Positions 14,493 to 21,712 of a stretch of 27,690 nt of DNA are shown one piece after another. A model generated the notes under the pieces. It did no database searches and was not told where the DNA came from. It was given only the letters and a program-made list of their open reading frames with translations. This DNA is from an uncultured Bacillota bacterium (lineage in GTDB: Bacteria; Bacillota_I; Bacilli_A; RF39; UBA660), in NCBI GenBank assembly GCA_946626905.1, contig CAMOVA010000004.1, positions 1 through 27,690 of the forward strand. The letters run 5' to 3'. A program made the translations under genes and the position numbers. How positions within the stretch are numbered: position 1 is the first letter of the stretch; every line of letters begins with the position of its first letter.

Positions 14493-15413
14493 ATGAAGTT
14501 TGGAGATAATCTAAGAAAATTAAGAAAGAACAAAAATTATTCACAAGAAGATTTAGCTTTTAAAGTAGGAGTGTCTCGTCAAAGTGTTTCAAAATGGGAA
14601 ACAGGAGAAGCATATCCAGAGATGAATAATATTTTAGAGCTATGTAAAATATTTCATTGCAAAATTAATGAATTAGTTAATGATAGTATCATTGATGTTG
14701 ATTCATTAGATGAGGAGGTTAAAATGAAAGTAGTTAAATTAAAAGAAGAGAAACAAAAGAAAGTAAAATTATTAAGTAAAATAATTGCAGTTATGGCTAA
14801 AATAGGGAGAATATGTTTGATGGTAGCAATACCTTTTGTAATTTTTGCTATGGTAGTAGTACCAATTGTTTTATCGAAAGTAGATGTTAAAGATAATAAA
14901 ATTACATTTAGTGGAATTGATGATGTAGTTAAGGTAGTAGAAAAAAATAATAAAATTGAAGTAACTGTAAATGATAAAACAGTAGCTAATGAAGAAGATA
15001 AAGAAGCAATCGCAGAAATAAAGAAGTTTTTAGATAAGCATTCAGATGCAGAAATAATTACATATACAGAATTAGGATGTGCATTTTTTATCGCATATTT
15101 AGTAATACTTATTATGATATTAAAACATATGGAATCATTGTTTAAAAATATTAATAAAGGTGATACTCCATTTACATTAGAAAATGTTAAACATATTAAA
15201 CACATGGCATATCTTATGATAGCTAGTATTATATTCCCAGCTGTTATTGGTGGAATTATTAATGGATTAATGGATGTTGATTTAAATTTAAATTTAAGTG
15301 GAACTAATCTAATAGAAATTTTAATATTATTTGTAATGGCTTATGTATTTGAATACGGATATGAAATACAAAGAGATTCACAAGGAAAGATGTATGGTGA
15401 TTTTAATGAATAA
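14493..15413 (+). CDS. XRE-family HTH regulator fused to a DUF2975-like membrane domain
   Basis: From ATG 14493 this is a 306-aa protein. Residues 5-60 are an XRE/Cro-type helix-turn-helix (YSQEDLAFKVGVSRQSVSKWETGEAYPE). A Lys-rich linker (80-97) leads to a first membrane helix (about 106-128), then an extracytoplasmic stretch rich in charged residues and beta-strand-like sequence (about 130-190). Three further helices follow, at about 194-212, 237-258 and 272-290. The C-terminal half resembles DUF2975: LFKNINKGDTPFTLENVKHIK and LILFVMAYVFEYGYEIQ. In many Firmicutes a DUF2975 protein and a small XRE regulator are adjacent separate genes; here they appear joined. A membrane-tethered regulator that senses an envelope signal is inferred. 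AAAGGAG fixes this start; upstream in-frame codons run through promoter sequence. It overlaps the next gene by 8 bases. Confidence 0.85.
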   Translation: MKFGDNLRKLRKNKNYSQEDLAFKVGVSRQSVSKWETGEAYPEMNNILELCKIFHCKINELVNDSIIDVDSLDEEVKMKVVKLKEEKQKKVKLLSKIIAVMAKIGRICLMVAIPFVIFAMVVVPIVLSKVDVKDNKITFSGIDDVVKVVEKNNKIEVTVNDKTVANEEDKEAIAEIKKFLDKHSDAEIITYTELGCAFFIAYLVILIMILKHMESLFKNINKGDTPFTLENVKHIKHMAYLMIASIIFPAVIGGIINGLMDVDLNLNLSGTNLIEILILFVMAYVFEYGYEIQRDSQGKMYGDFNE

Positions 15414-15660
15414 GAAAGAATTTATTAAAGAACTATCAAATAAATTAGATTATAGTGAAGAACAATGTATAATAATAAATAGTATTTTAGAAGATAATTT
15501 CTTTATAAGTAAAAAGAGTAAAGATAAAATAATTGATGAATTAATAGAAAAGCTAAACGTTGATTATGAAAAAGCAGATGTTATATATAATACTTGTGTT
15601 GAAATAGCAACTAAAAGCATTAAAGAAAAATTGAGACATCCTTTCAGAAAAAAAGACTAG
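15406..15660 (+). CDS. Small hypothetical protein, 84 aa
   Basis: This 84-aa charged, all-helical-looking protein starts at ATG 15406, overlapping the XRE-DUF2975 stop by 8 bases. GGTGAT (15396-15401) is the likely ribosome binding site. An in-frame ATG at 15394 would make it 4 residues longer but is too close to any SD. Sequence features: KKEFIKELSNKLDYSEEQC, then KSKDKIIDELIEKLNVDYEKA, which look like two repeated helical hairpins, and a basic tail KEKLRHPFRKKD. It resembles small uncharacterised Firmicute proteins, but I cannot name a family. The overlap implies co-translation with the regulator and perhaps a shared function. Confidence 0.8.
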   Translation: MNKKEFIKELSNKLDYSEEQCIIINSILEDNFFISKKSKDKIIDELIEKLNVDYEKADVIYNTCVEIATKSIKEKLRHPFRKKD

Positions 15661-15675
15661 TTATCTAGTCTTTTT
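15650..15675. terminator. Bidirectional terminator between convergent genes
   Basis: AAAAAGACTAG pairs with CTAGTCTTTTT around TTAT. It includes the stop codons of both flanking genes. The AGACTAG/CTAGTCT core is the same as in the hairpin after yebC. Confidence 0.9.
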
Positions 15676-16589
15676 CCTTGGTATGAATCTCTTCTTACTA
15701 ATTCTTTATCTATATCATTTAGTATAGTAGTTTTTTTGATTAACCAATTTGGTTCAATTAAATCAGATATTTTAGGATCACCAGTTATTCTGTGAATTAC
15801 TATTTCAGGTCTTAATAATTCTAATTGATCACATACAATATCAATATATTCATCTCTTGTTAAACTCTTTAAGTTTTCTTTTTTATATAATTCATCTAAT
15901 TTAGTATTTTTTAATACAGATAACATATGTATTTTAATACCTTGAATATCTAAAGAATTTAAATATTTAACAGTTTCAAGCATCATATCTTTTGTCTCAT
16001 AAGGTAATCCATTAATAATATGAACAACTACATTGATGTTATTACTTCTTAGTTTTTTAACCATATCAGTAAAACAATCTAGAGAATGACATCTATTAAT
16101 TAATTTAGATGTTTTATCATGAATAGTTTGTAATCCTAATTCAATTGTTAAATAAGTTTTATCATTTAATTCTTTTAAATAGTTTAAACATTCATCTGTT
16201 ATAGCATCTGGTCTAGTTGCGATATTAAGACCAATAACATTATCTAGTTTTAAAATAGATTCATATTTTTCTTTTAATACACTAACAGGTGCATATGTAT
16301 TGGTATGAGCTTGAAAGTATCCAATATATTTAGCATTAGGCCACTTTTTAAGCATTATATTTTTAACTTCTTCAAATTGTTTAACTAAATCTAGATTAGG
16401 ATTTCCACCATATTCACCGGATCCTGTATTTGAACAATATATGCATCCACCATATCCTACAGTTCCATCAATATTAGGACATGTAAAACCTGCATTTAAA
16501 CTTACTTTAAATACTTTAGATCCAAATTTATTTTTATAAAAGTAATCTAGTGTATGATATCTTTTATTGTTGTAGCTATATTTAAACAT
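15657..16589 (-). CDS. yhcC: TIGR01212 family radical SAM protein (YhcC/YtqA)
   Basis: This 310-aa radical SAM protein matches the YhcC/YtqA (TIGR01212) family from end to end. The N-terminus has the family's YNNKRYHTLDYF. The iron-sulfur cluster cysteines are C37, C49 and C52 (C-x11-C-x2-C in CPNIDGTVGYGGCIYC), unlike the usual Cx3Cx2C but normal for this family. Other matches are YFQAHTNTYAP, IATRPDAI, LTIELGLQTIHD and HIINGLPYET. Bacillus YtqA has been linked in recent work to tRNA wobble-uridine modification; I recall this rather than see it, and the partner methyltransferase YtqB is not in the window. The start is set by GGTGAT before the ATG. Confidence 0.93.
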   Translation of the reverse strand: MFKYSYNNKRYHTLDYFYKNKFGSKVFKVSLNAGFTCPNIDGTVGYGGCIYCSNTGSGEYGGNPNLDLVKQFEEVKNIMLKKWPNAKYIGYFQAHTNTYAPVSVLKEKYESILKLDNVIGLNIATRPDAITDECLNYLKELNDKTYLTIELGLQTIHDKTSKLINRCHSLDCFTDMVKKLRSNNINVVVHIINGLPYETKDMMLETVKYLNSLDIQGIKIHMLSVLKNTKLDELYKKENLKSLTRDEYIDIVCDQLELLRPEIVIHRITGDPKISDLIEPNWLIKKTTILNDIDKELVRRDSYQGKRLDN

Positions 16590-16592
16590 GAA

Positions 16593-16610
16593 ATCACCAT
16601 AGATATTATA
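16593..16610 (-). promoter_or_regulatory. -10 box and SD of the TIGR01212 gene
   Basis: On the minus strand TATAAT (16610-16605) lies 15 nt from the start codon, with GGTGAT between them. The leader would be under 10 nt. Confidence 0.6.
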
Positions 16611-16660
16611 CTATAAAATTAATAAAAATTAATAAAATACTTTATAAATTATTAGATTTT

Positions 16661-16680
16661 TGATATAATTAGTATGGAGG
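16661..16680 (+). promoter_or_regulatory. Extended -10 promoter and SD of the YfcC-like transporter
   Basis: TGATATAAT (TATAAT at 16664-16669) has a weak TTTATA 17 bp upstream. GGAGG (16676-16680) sits at the predicted transcription start. Confidence 0.6.
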
Positions 16681-16687
16681 TAAAAAT

Positions 16688-18130
16688 ATGAAAAAGAACA
16701 ATATTTTTAAAGCAATAATTGCGACATTTGTGCTTTATGTAGTACTTAGTTGGATTTTACCTAGTGGAACAATTACAAGTGGTGTTTACACTAAAGGTGA
16801 ACTAAGTCCAGTTGGAATAGCTTCATTATTTATTTATCCTATTTCAACATTAGCTACTTCAATATTCGCTGTAGTAGCATTAATTATTTTATTAATAGGT
16901 GCTCTATATGGTGTAATGAATAAAACAGGAGCATATCAAACACTTGTAGAAGGGATAGCAGATAAGTTTAAAGGTAAAGAAAAAGTATTCTTAGTAGTAT
17001 CAATTGTACTATTTGCTTTACTTGCATCTTTAACAACATTAAGTTTACCATTACTTGTTGTTGTACCATTATTTGTAGCTGTTATATTAACTCTTGGATT
17101 TAATAAAATGACTGCAATGTTATCAACAGTTGGTGCAATATTAGTAGGAAGTATGGCAACAATGTTTGGTTATATTGAAGGAGATTATAATTATATTAAT
17201 TATTTCTTTGGTTTAAAAACTTTAGATAATATAGCATATAAAGTAATCTTATTCGTATTACTTACAGCTTTATTAATTGTATACGTTATTAAAACAAGTA
17301 ATGTAGAAGTTAAAAAAGCTAAAAAATCAACAAAGAAAAAAGAAGCTGAAAATGAGGAAGTTGTAATTCCTTTATACAAAAAAGCAGAAACTAAGAAAAG
17401 TGCATTCGCATTAGTAGTAGTATTATGCTTAACTGTAGTAGTAGGATTAGTATCATTATATGGTTGGGGTGCAGCAATGAACACTAAAACAACAGTATTT
17501 GATACATTCCACAATAATATTTCAAATGTAAAAGTAAATGATTTTGCAATTTTAACAAATCTATTTGGTGTTTCTTCACCATTAGGACATTGGTCAAATT
17601 ATGAATTTGCTATGGTTATTGTAATTGCAATTATCTTAATTGGATTTATCTATAATTTAAAAGTAGAAGAAGTTTTAGATGCATCAGTTGAGGGTGCTAA
17701 AGAAATGTTAGCTCCAGCATTAGTTGCAGCATTAGCAGGTATTTTACTTCTTGTAGTAAACAGTGTTAATGCAACATTCTTCCCAACAATTTTCAATAGA
17801 TTATTCCATATGACAAAAGGATTAAATGCTATAACATTAAGTGCTGTTTCAGTTATTGGTTCAGTAGCATACTCACAATTCCCATATTTATGTAATACAT
17901 TAGTTGATCCAGTAACATCTTTATATAGCGCTAAATTAGCAAAAGCTGTATTCATAATGCAAACTATGTTTGGATTCGCAATGTTAGTTGTACCAACTAG
18001 TGCTACATTAGTATTCGGTTTACAATTCTTAGGAATTTCATATAAAGAATGGTTAAAAGAAAACTGGAAATTACTATTAAGTACTTTTGTAATCGCACTT
18101 GCATTCTCAGTAATAATAGTATTAATTTAA
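16688..18130 (+). CDS. YfcC/DcuC-type membrane transporter
   Basis: This 480-aa polytopic membrane protein has about 12 hydrophobic helices. It contains WILPSGTI near residue 22 with a following KGELSPVGI, a pattern seen in YfcC-like proteins of the C4-dicarboxylate anaerobic carrier (DcuC) group, and duplicated helical halves as in the ion transporter superfamily. A charged loop (about 207-235, KKAKKSTKKKEAENEE) splits the two halves and is probably cytoplasmic. Homologues are annotated as dicarboxylate, amino acid or short-chain fatty acid carriers; the substrate cannot be read from the sequence. It is monocistronic, with its own promoter and a strong terminator. Confidence in a secondary transporter is high, in the exact family moderate. 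Confidence 0.8.
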   Translation: MKKNNIFKAIIATFVLYVVLSWILPSGTITSGVYTKGELSPVGIASLFIYPISTLATSIFAVVALIILLIGALYGVMNKTGAYQTLVEGIADKFKGKEKVFLVVSIVLFALLASLTTLSLPLLVVVPLFVAVILTLGFNKMTAMLSTVGAILVGSMATMFGYIEGDYNYINYFFGLKTLDNIAYKVILFVLLTALLIVYVIKTSNVEVKKAKKSTKKKEAENEEVVIPLYKKAETKKSAFALVVVLCLTVVVGLVSLYGWGAAMNTKTTVFDTFHNNISNVKVNDFAILTNLFGVSSPLGHWSNYEFAMVIVIAIILIGFIYNLKVEEVLDASVEGAKEMLAPALVAALAGILLLVVNSVNATFFPTIFNRLFHMTKGLNAITLSAVSVIGSVAYSQFPYLCNTLVDPVTSLYSAKLAKAVFIMQTMFGFAMLVVPTSATLVFGLQFLGISYKEWLKENWKLLLSTFVIALAFSVIIVLI

Positions 18131-18156
18131 ATCGATATATTATATCGATTTTTTTT
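18129..18156 (+). terminator. Terminator of the YfcC-like transporter
   Basis: AAATCGATATA (18129-18139) and TATATCGATTT (18141-18151) form a near-perfect hairpin followed by T residues to 18156. The stop codon is at its left edge. Confidence 0.88.
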
Positions 18157-18167
18157 ATAAAAAATGG

Positions 18168-18184
18168 TAAAATATATATGTGAT
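18168..18184 (+). promoter_or_regulatory. Probable -10 box and weak SD of the DUF45 gene
   Basis: TAAAAT (18168-18173) lies 15 nt from ATG 18189; GTGAT (18180-18184) is the only SD-like element. Confidence 0.4.
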
Positions 18185-18188
18185 ATTT

Positions 18189-18821
18189 ATGAAATACAAT
18201 GTAGAAGAATATGAATGTAATGTAATAATTGAAAAGAAGAATAATAAAAATACTTATATAAGAGTTAAAGAAGATAATACTATTGTAGTAACAACTAATT
18301 ATTTTGTTACTAAACATCAAATAAAAAAAATGCTTGATGATAACTATAATTTTCTATTTAAAAATTTAAAACGTATGGAAAGAAAACAAGAACAAGATGA
18401 AAAGTTTTTACTATTAGGTAATGAATATAATATAATTGTAATGACTGATACTAAGGTGGAAATAGTAGGAAGTAATATATATACTCCTAGTATAAAAAAA
18501 TTAGATTCATGGTTAAAAAAAGAGATGAAAGATTTATTTTTAAAAAGAATAGATTATTATTACAATTTATTTGAAGAAGATATTCCATATCCTAATATGC
18601 GTATTAGAAAGATGACAACTAGATGGGGCGTATGTAATAGAAAAAGTAATACAGTAACACTAAATTCAGAACTTATTAAATATGATATAACTAAACTGGA
18701 TTATGTAGTTGTTCATGAATTATCACATTTTATATTTTTTAATCATAGTAAAGACTTTTGGAATTTAGTATCTAAGTACTGTCCAAATTATAAACAAATT
18801 AGAAAAGAATTAAGAAATTAA
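18189..18821 (+). CDS. YgjP-like (DUF45) zinc metallopeptidase
   Basis: This 210-aa protein of the YgjP/DUF45 family (SprT/WLM-like gluzincins) carries HExxH as HELSH (176-180) with a further His at 186 in FNHSKDFW. The preceding block RIRKMTTRWGVCNRKSNTVTLN is the family's second signature. The N-terminal third (about 5-60) is a beta-rich region with repeated charged residues. No signal peptide or membrane helix is seen, so it is probably cytoplasmic; the substrate is unknown. ATG 18189 is preferred over the GTG at 18180, which overlaps the GTGAT ribosome binding site. No terminator follows; a consensus promoter for valS begins at the base after the stop. Confidence 0.93.
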   Translation: MKYNVEEYECNVIIEKKNNKNTYIRVKEDNTIVVTTNYFVTKHQIKKMLDDNYNFLFKNLKRMERKQEQDEKFLLLGNEYNIIVMTDTKVEIVGSNIYTPSIKKLDSWLKKEMKDLFLKRIDYYYNLFEEDIPYPNMRIRKMTTRWGVCNRKSNTVTLNSELIKYDITKLDYVVVHELSHFIFFNHSKDFWNLVSKYCPNYKQIRKELRN

Positions 18822-18850
18822 TTGACATTAATTATTAAAATTAATATAAT
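18822..18850 (+). promoter_or_regulatory. Consensus SigA promoter of the valS T-box
   Basis: TTGACA (18822-18827), exactly 17 bp, TATAAT (18845-18850). Both hexamers are perfect. It abuts the stop codon of the DUF45 gene. Confidence 0.9.
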
Positions 18851-18856
18851 AAGTAA

Positions 18857-19085
18857 TGTAAATGCGAAGAACAAGAGGAGTAACTATTGTATATTTAAAG
18901 AGAGTTAGTGTTGGTGTGAACTAACAATAGAAGATAGTGAAGGTAGCTTGGGAGCAGTTATATTGAATAGAGTAAATATAACCGAGTAATACACGTTAAG
19001 TATATGAGAAGCAATTAAAGTGGTACCACGATCTATTCGTCTTTATATGAATAGGTCGTTTTTTATTTGAAGAAAGGGAGATTTT
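18857..19085 (+). ncRNA. T-box riboswitch leader, valine (GUA)
   Basis: This roughly 230-nt leader has T-box hallmarks. Stem I begins with GCGAAGAACAAGAGGAGTA. CAAG and CTATTG on the left pair with CTTG and CAATAG on the right, and the apical part is AGAGAGTTAG...GGTGTGAACTAAC. The internal loop 3' strand GAAGGTAGC holds a GTA valine codon (18943-18945), the likely specifier. The T-box itself is AAGTGGTACCACG, with TGGT (19021-19024) able to pair with ACCA of uncharged tRNA, matching the A73 discriminator. A terminator hairpin follows. The downstream gene is valS, which agrees with the specifier. Uncharged tRNA-Val should promote read-through. Confidence 0.93.
19028..19064 (+). terminator. 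T-box regulatory terminator
   Basis: ACGATCTATTC (19028-19038) pairs with GAATAGGTCGT (19049-19059, one G-U), then a T-run. Its left arm starts next to the TGGTACC element, so antiterminator and terminator are mutually exclusive. Confidence 0.9.
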
Positions 19086-21605
19086 ATGTTAGACAGCAAA
19101 TATAATCATTTAGAAGTAGAAAAAGATAAATATAATAATTGGAAAGAAAAAGGATATTTTAAAGCAGGGGATAAATCTAAAAATCCTTATGCAATAGTAA
19201 TCCCACCTCCTAATGTAACAGGAGTATTACACTTAGGTCATGCTTGGGATACAACACTTCAAGATATTATAATTAGATATAAAAGAATGCAAGGATACGA
19301 TGCATTGTGGTTACCAGGTATGGATCATGCCGCTATAGCAACAGAAGCTAAGGTTGTTAAAAGATTAAAAGATCAAGGTATTGATAAATATGAATATGGT
19401 AGAGAAAAGTTTTTGGATGCATGTTGGGATTGGACTCATGAACATGCTGATACAATCAGAAAACAATGGGGTAAATTAGGACTTTCAGTAGATTATACTC
19501 GTGAAAGATTTACTTTAGATGAAGGTTTAAATGAAGCAGTAAGAAAAGTATTTGTTGATTTTTATAACAAAGGAATAATTTATCGTGGAGAAAAAATAAT
19601 TAACTGGGACCCAGAAGCAGAAACAGCGCTTTCTAATGAAGAAGTTATTTATAAAGATGATCCAGGCGCTTTCTATCATTTAAAATATCAAATAGTAGGA
19701 ACAGATGATTATTTAGATGTAGCTACAACAAGACCAGAAACATTATTTGGGGATACTGCAGTAGCTGTTAACCCTGATGATCCTCGTTATAAAGATTTAA
19801 TAGGTAAGAATGTAATTTTACCTGTTGTAAATAAAGAAATACCTATTATAGGTGATATTCATGCTGATCCAGAATTTGGTACAGGTGTTGTTAAAATAAC
19901 ACCAGCTCATGATCCTAATGATTTTGAAGTAGGAGAAAGACATGGTTTAGAAAGAATAGTAGTAATGAATCCAGATGCTACTATGAATGAAAATGCAGGT
20001 AAATATGTAGGTCAAACTAGAGAAGAGTGCCGTGAAAACTTACTAAAAGATTTAGAAGAAAGCGGATTATTATTATCTGTTGAACCTATGGTACATAGTG
20101 TAGGTCATTCAGAAAGAACAGGTGCTATGGTAGAACCATATTTATCAAAACAATGGTTTGTTAAAATGGATGAATTATCTGCTAGAGTATTAGAATTCCA
20201 AAAAGATAAAAATAAAAAAGTTAACTTTGTTCCATCAAGATATGAAAAAACATTAAATCACTGGATGGAAATACAACATGATTGGTGTATTTCTAGACAA
20301 TTATGGTGGGGACATAGAATACCAGCATGGTATAAAGATGACCAAGTATATGTTGGTATGGAAGCTCCAAAAGAAGATGGATGGGTACAAGATAATGATG
20401 TATTAGATACTTGGTTCTCAAGCGCACTATGGCCTTTTAGTACATTAGGTTGGCCAAATAATACAGATGATTTAGAAAGATACTTTCCAAATGATTGTTT
20501 AGTAACAGGATATGATATTATTTTCTTCTGGGTAGCTCGTATGATATTCCAATCAGAAGAAATTAATGATGTAAGACCATTTAAAGATTGTTTAATACAT
20601 GGACTTATTAGAGATAAACAAGGTAGAAAAATGTCTAAATCACTTGGTAATGGTGTAGATCCTATGGATATGATTGAATTATATGGAGCTGATGCTTTAC
20701 GTAATTACTTAGTAACTGATGTAGCTCCTGGTACAGATTTAAGATTTGATGAAGAAAAGATTAAATCAACATGGAATTATATTAATAAAATATGGAATGC
20801 ATCACGTTTTGTATTATCAAATATAGAAGATTTAAAAGAAATTGATTTATCTAATTTAAAAGATGAAGATAAATGGATACTTTCAAAATATGAAAAAACA
20901 TTAAAACTAGTAACAAAACATATGGATAAATATGATTTCAACATAGTAGGTCAAGAATTATATAGTTTTATATATGATGATTTCTGTTCAAATTATATAG
21001 AAATGGCAAAATTTAATTTAGATAGTAATACAACAAAATCAGTATTATGTTATGTTCTTACAGGAATACTTAAGATGTTACACCCATTCATGCCATTTGT
21101 AACAGAAGAAATATATACAATGTTACCTATAAAAGATGCTGAAAGTATTATGGTATCTAGCTATCCAGTTTATGATAAAAAATATATTTTCAAAGAAGAA
21201 GAAAATATTGTTGCTGATAAAATAGAATTTATTAAAAGTTTTAGAAATATAAAAGCAGAAAACAATATGACTAAAGATTTAAAAGTATTATTTGAAGAAA
21301 AAGATTCTTTAGTTATTAAAATGTTAAAACTACAAGATAATATTGTTGAAGAAGAATTAGATATTAAATCATATAAAGTAGTTTCAAATAATATAAAAGC
21401 AACTATATATTTTGAAAAACAAGAAACAGAAGAAGAAAAAGAATTAAAAGAAAATCAAATTAAACAATTACAAGAATCAATAGCTAGAAGAGAAAAATTA
21501 CTTTCAAATGAAAACTATGTAAATAAAGCACCACAAAATATAGTTGAAATGGATAGACAAAAACTAAAAGAAGAAAAAGAAAAACTAAGTAATTTATTAA
21601 AGTAG
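19086..21605 (+). CDS. valS: Valyl-tRNA synthetase
   Basis: This 839-aa class Ia synthetase charges tRNA-Val. The HIGH signature is HLGH (49-52) in PPNVTGVLHLGHAWD, and KMSKS is at about 515-519 in GRKMSKSLGNG. WWGHRIPAWY and DVLDTWFSSALWPF are typical of ValRS. The CP1 editing domain includes TTRPETLFGDTAVAV and ITPAHDPNDFEVG. A C-terminal Lys/Glu coiled coil (about 777-839) ends the protein, as in bacterial ValRS, with YVNKAPQNIVE. It is somewhat shorter than the usual 870-890 aa. AAAGGGAG precedes the start codon. Expression is controlled by the T-box leader, and a terminator overlaps the stop. Confidence 0.98.
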   Translation: MLDSKYNHLEVEKDKYNNWKEKGYFKAGDKSKNPYAIVIPPPNVTGVLHLGHAWDTTLQDIIIRYKRMQGYDALWLPGMDHAAIATEAKVVKRLKDQGIDKYEYGREKFLDACWDWTHEHADTIRKQWGKLGLSVDYTRERFTLDEGLNEAVRKVFVDFYNKGIIYRGEKIINWDPEAETALSNEEVIYKDDPGAFYHLKYQIVGTDDYLDVATTRPETLFGDTAVAVNPDDPRYKDLIGKNVILPVVNKEIPIIGDIHADPEFGTGVVKITPAHDPNDFEVGERHGLERIVVMNPDATMNENAGKYVGQTREECRENLLKDLEESGLLLSVEPMVHSVGHSERTGAMVEPYLSKQWFVKMDELSARVLEFQKDKNKKVNFVPSRYEKTLNHWMEIQHDWCISRQLWWGHRIPAWYKDDQVYVGMEAPKEDGWVQDNDVLDTWFSSALWPFSTLGWPNNTDDLERYFPNDCLVTGYDIIFFWVARMIFQSEEINDVRPFKDCLIHGLIRDKQGRKMSKSLGNGVDPMDMIELYGADALRNYLVTDVAPGTDLRFDEEKIKSTWNYINKIWNASRFVLSNIEDLKEIDLSNLKDEDKWILSKYEKTLKLVTKHMDKYDFNIVGQELYSFIYDDFCSNYIEMAKFNLDSNTTKSVLCYVLTGILKMLHPFMPFVTEEIYTMLPIKDAESIMVSSYPVYDKKYIFKEEENIVADKIEFIKSFRNIKAENNMTKDLKVLFEEKDSLVIKMLKLQDNIVEEELDIKSYKVVSNNIKATIYFEKQETEEEKELKENQIKQLQESIARREKLLSNENYVNKAPQNIVEMDRQKLKEEKEKLSNLLK

Positions 21606-21624
21606 AGTTAATCTCTACTTTTTT
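21599..21624 (+). terminator. Terminator of valS
   Basis: AAGTAGAG (21600-21607) pairs with CTCTACTT (21613-21620) around TTAAT, followed by T residues. The stop codon is in the left arm. Confidence 0.9.
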
Positions 21625-21665
21625 AGTTAAATAAATGTAAATAATATAAATGTGTAAAAAAAATA

Positions 21666-21694
21666 CTGACAAGTATAATTATAAATGTTATAAT
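21666..21694 (+). promoter_or_regulatory. Promoter of the surface-protein operon
   Basis: CTGACA (21666-21671), 17 bp, TATAAT (21689-21694) with extended TGT. This is a strong predicted SigA promoter. Confidence 0.8.
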
Positions 21695-21712
21695 TACCAT
21701 AAGGAGGATTCT

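Noticed and set aside
14654..15205. 183-codon open frame antisense to the XRE-DUF2975 gene
   Set aside because: Ser/Ile/Thr-rich mirror of a real gene, with no SD or promoter; typical of AT-rich antisense frames.
17200..17955. Minus-strand open frames of about 100 codons inside the YfcC-like transporter gene
   Set aside because: Antisense shadows of a continuous, well-supported membrane protein gene; no SD.
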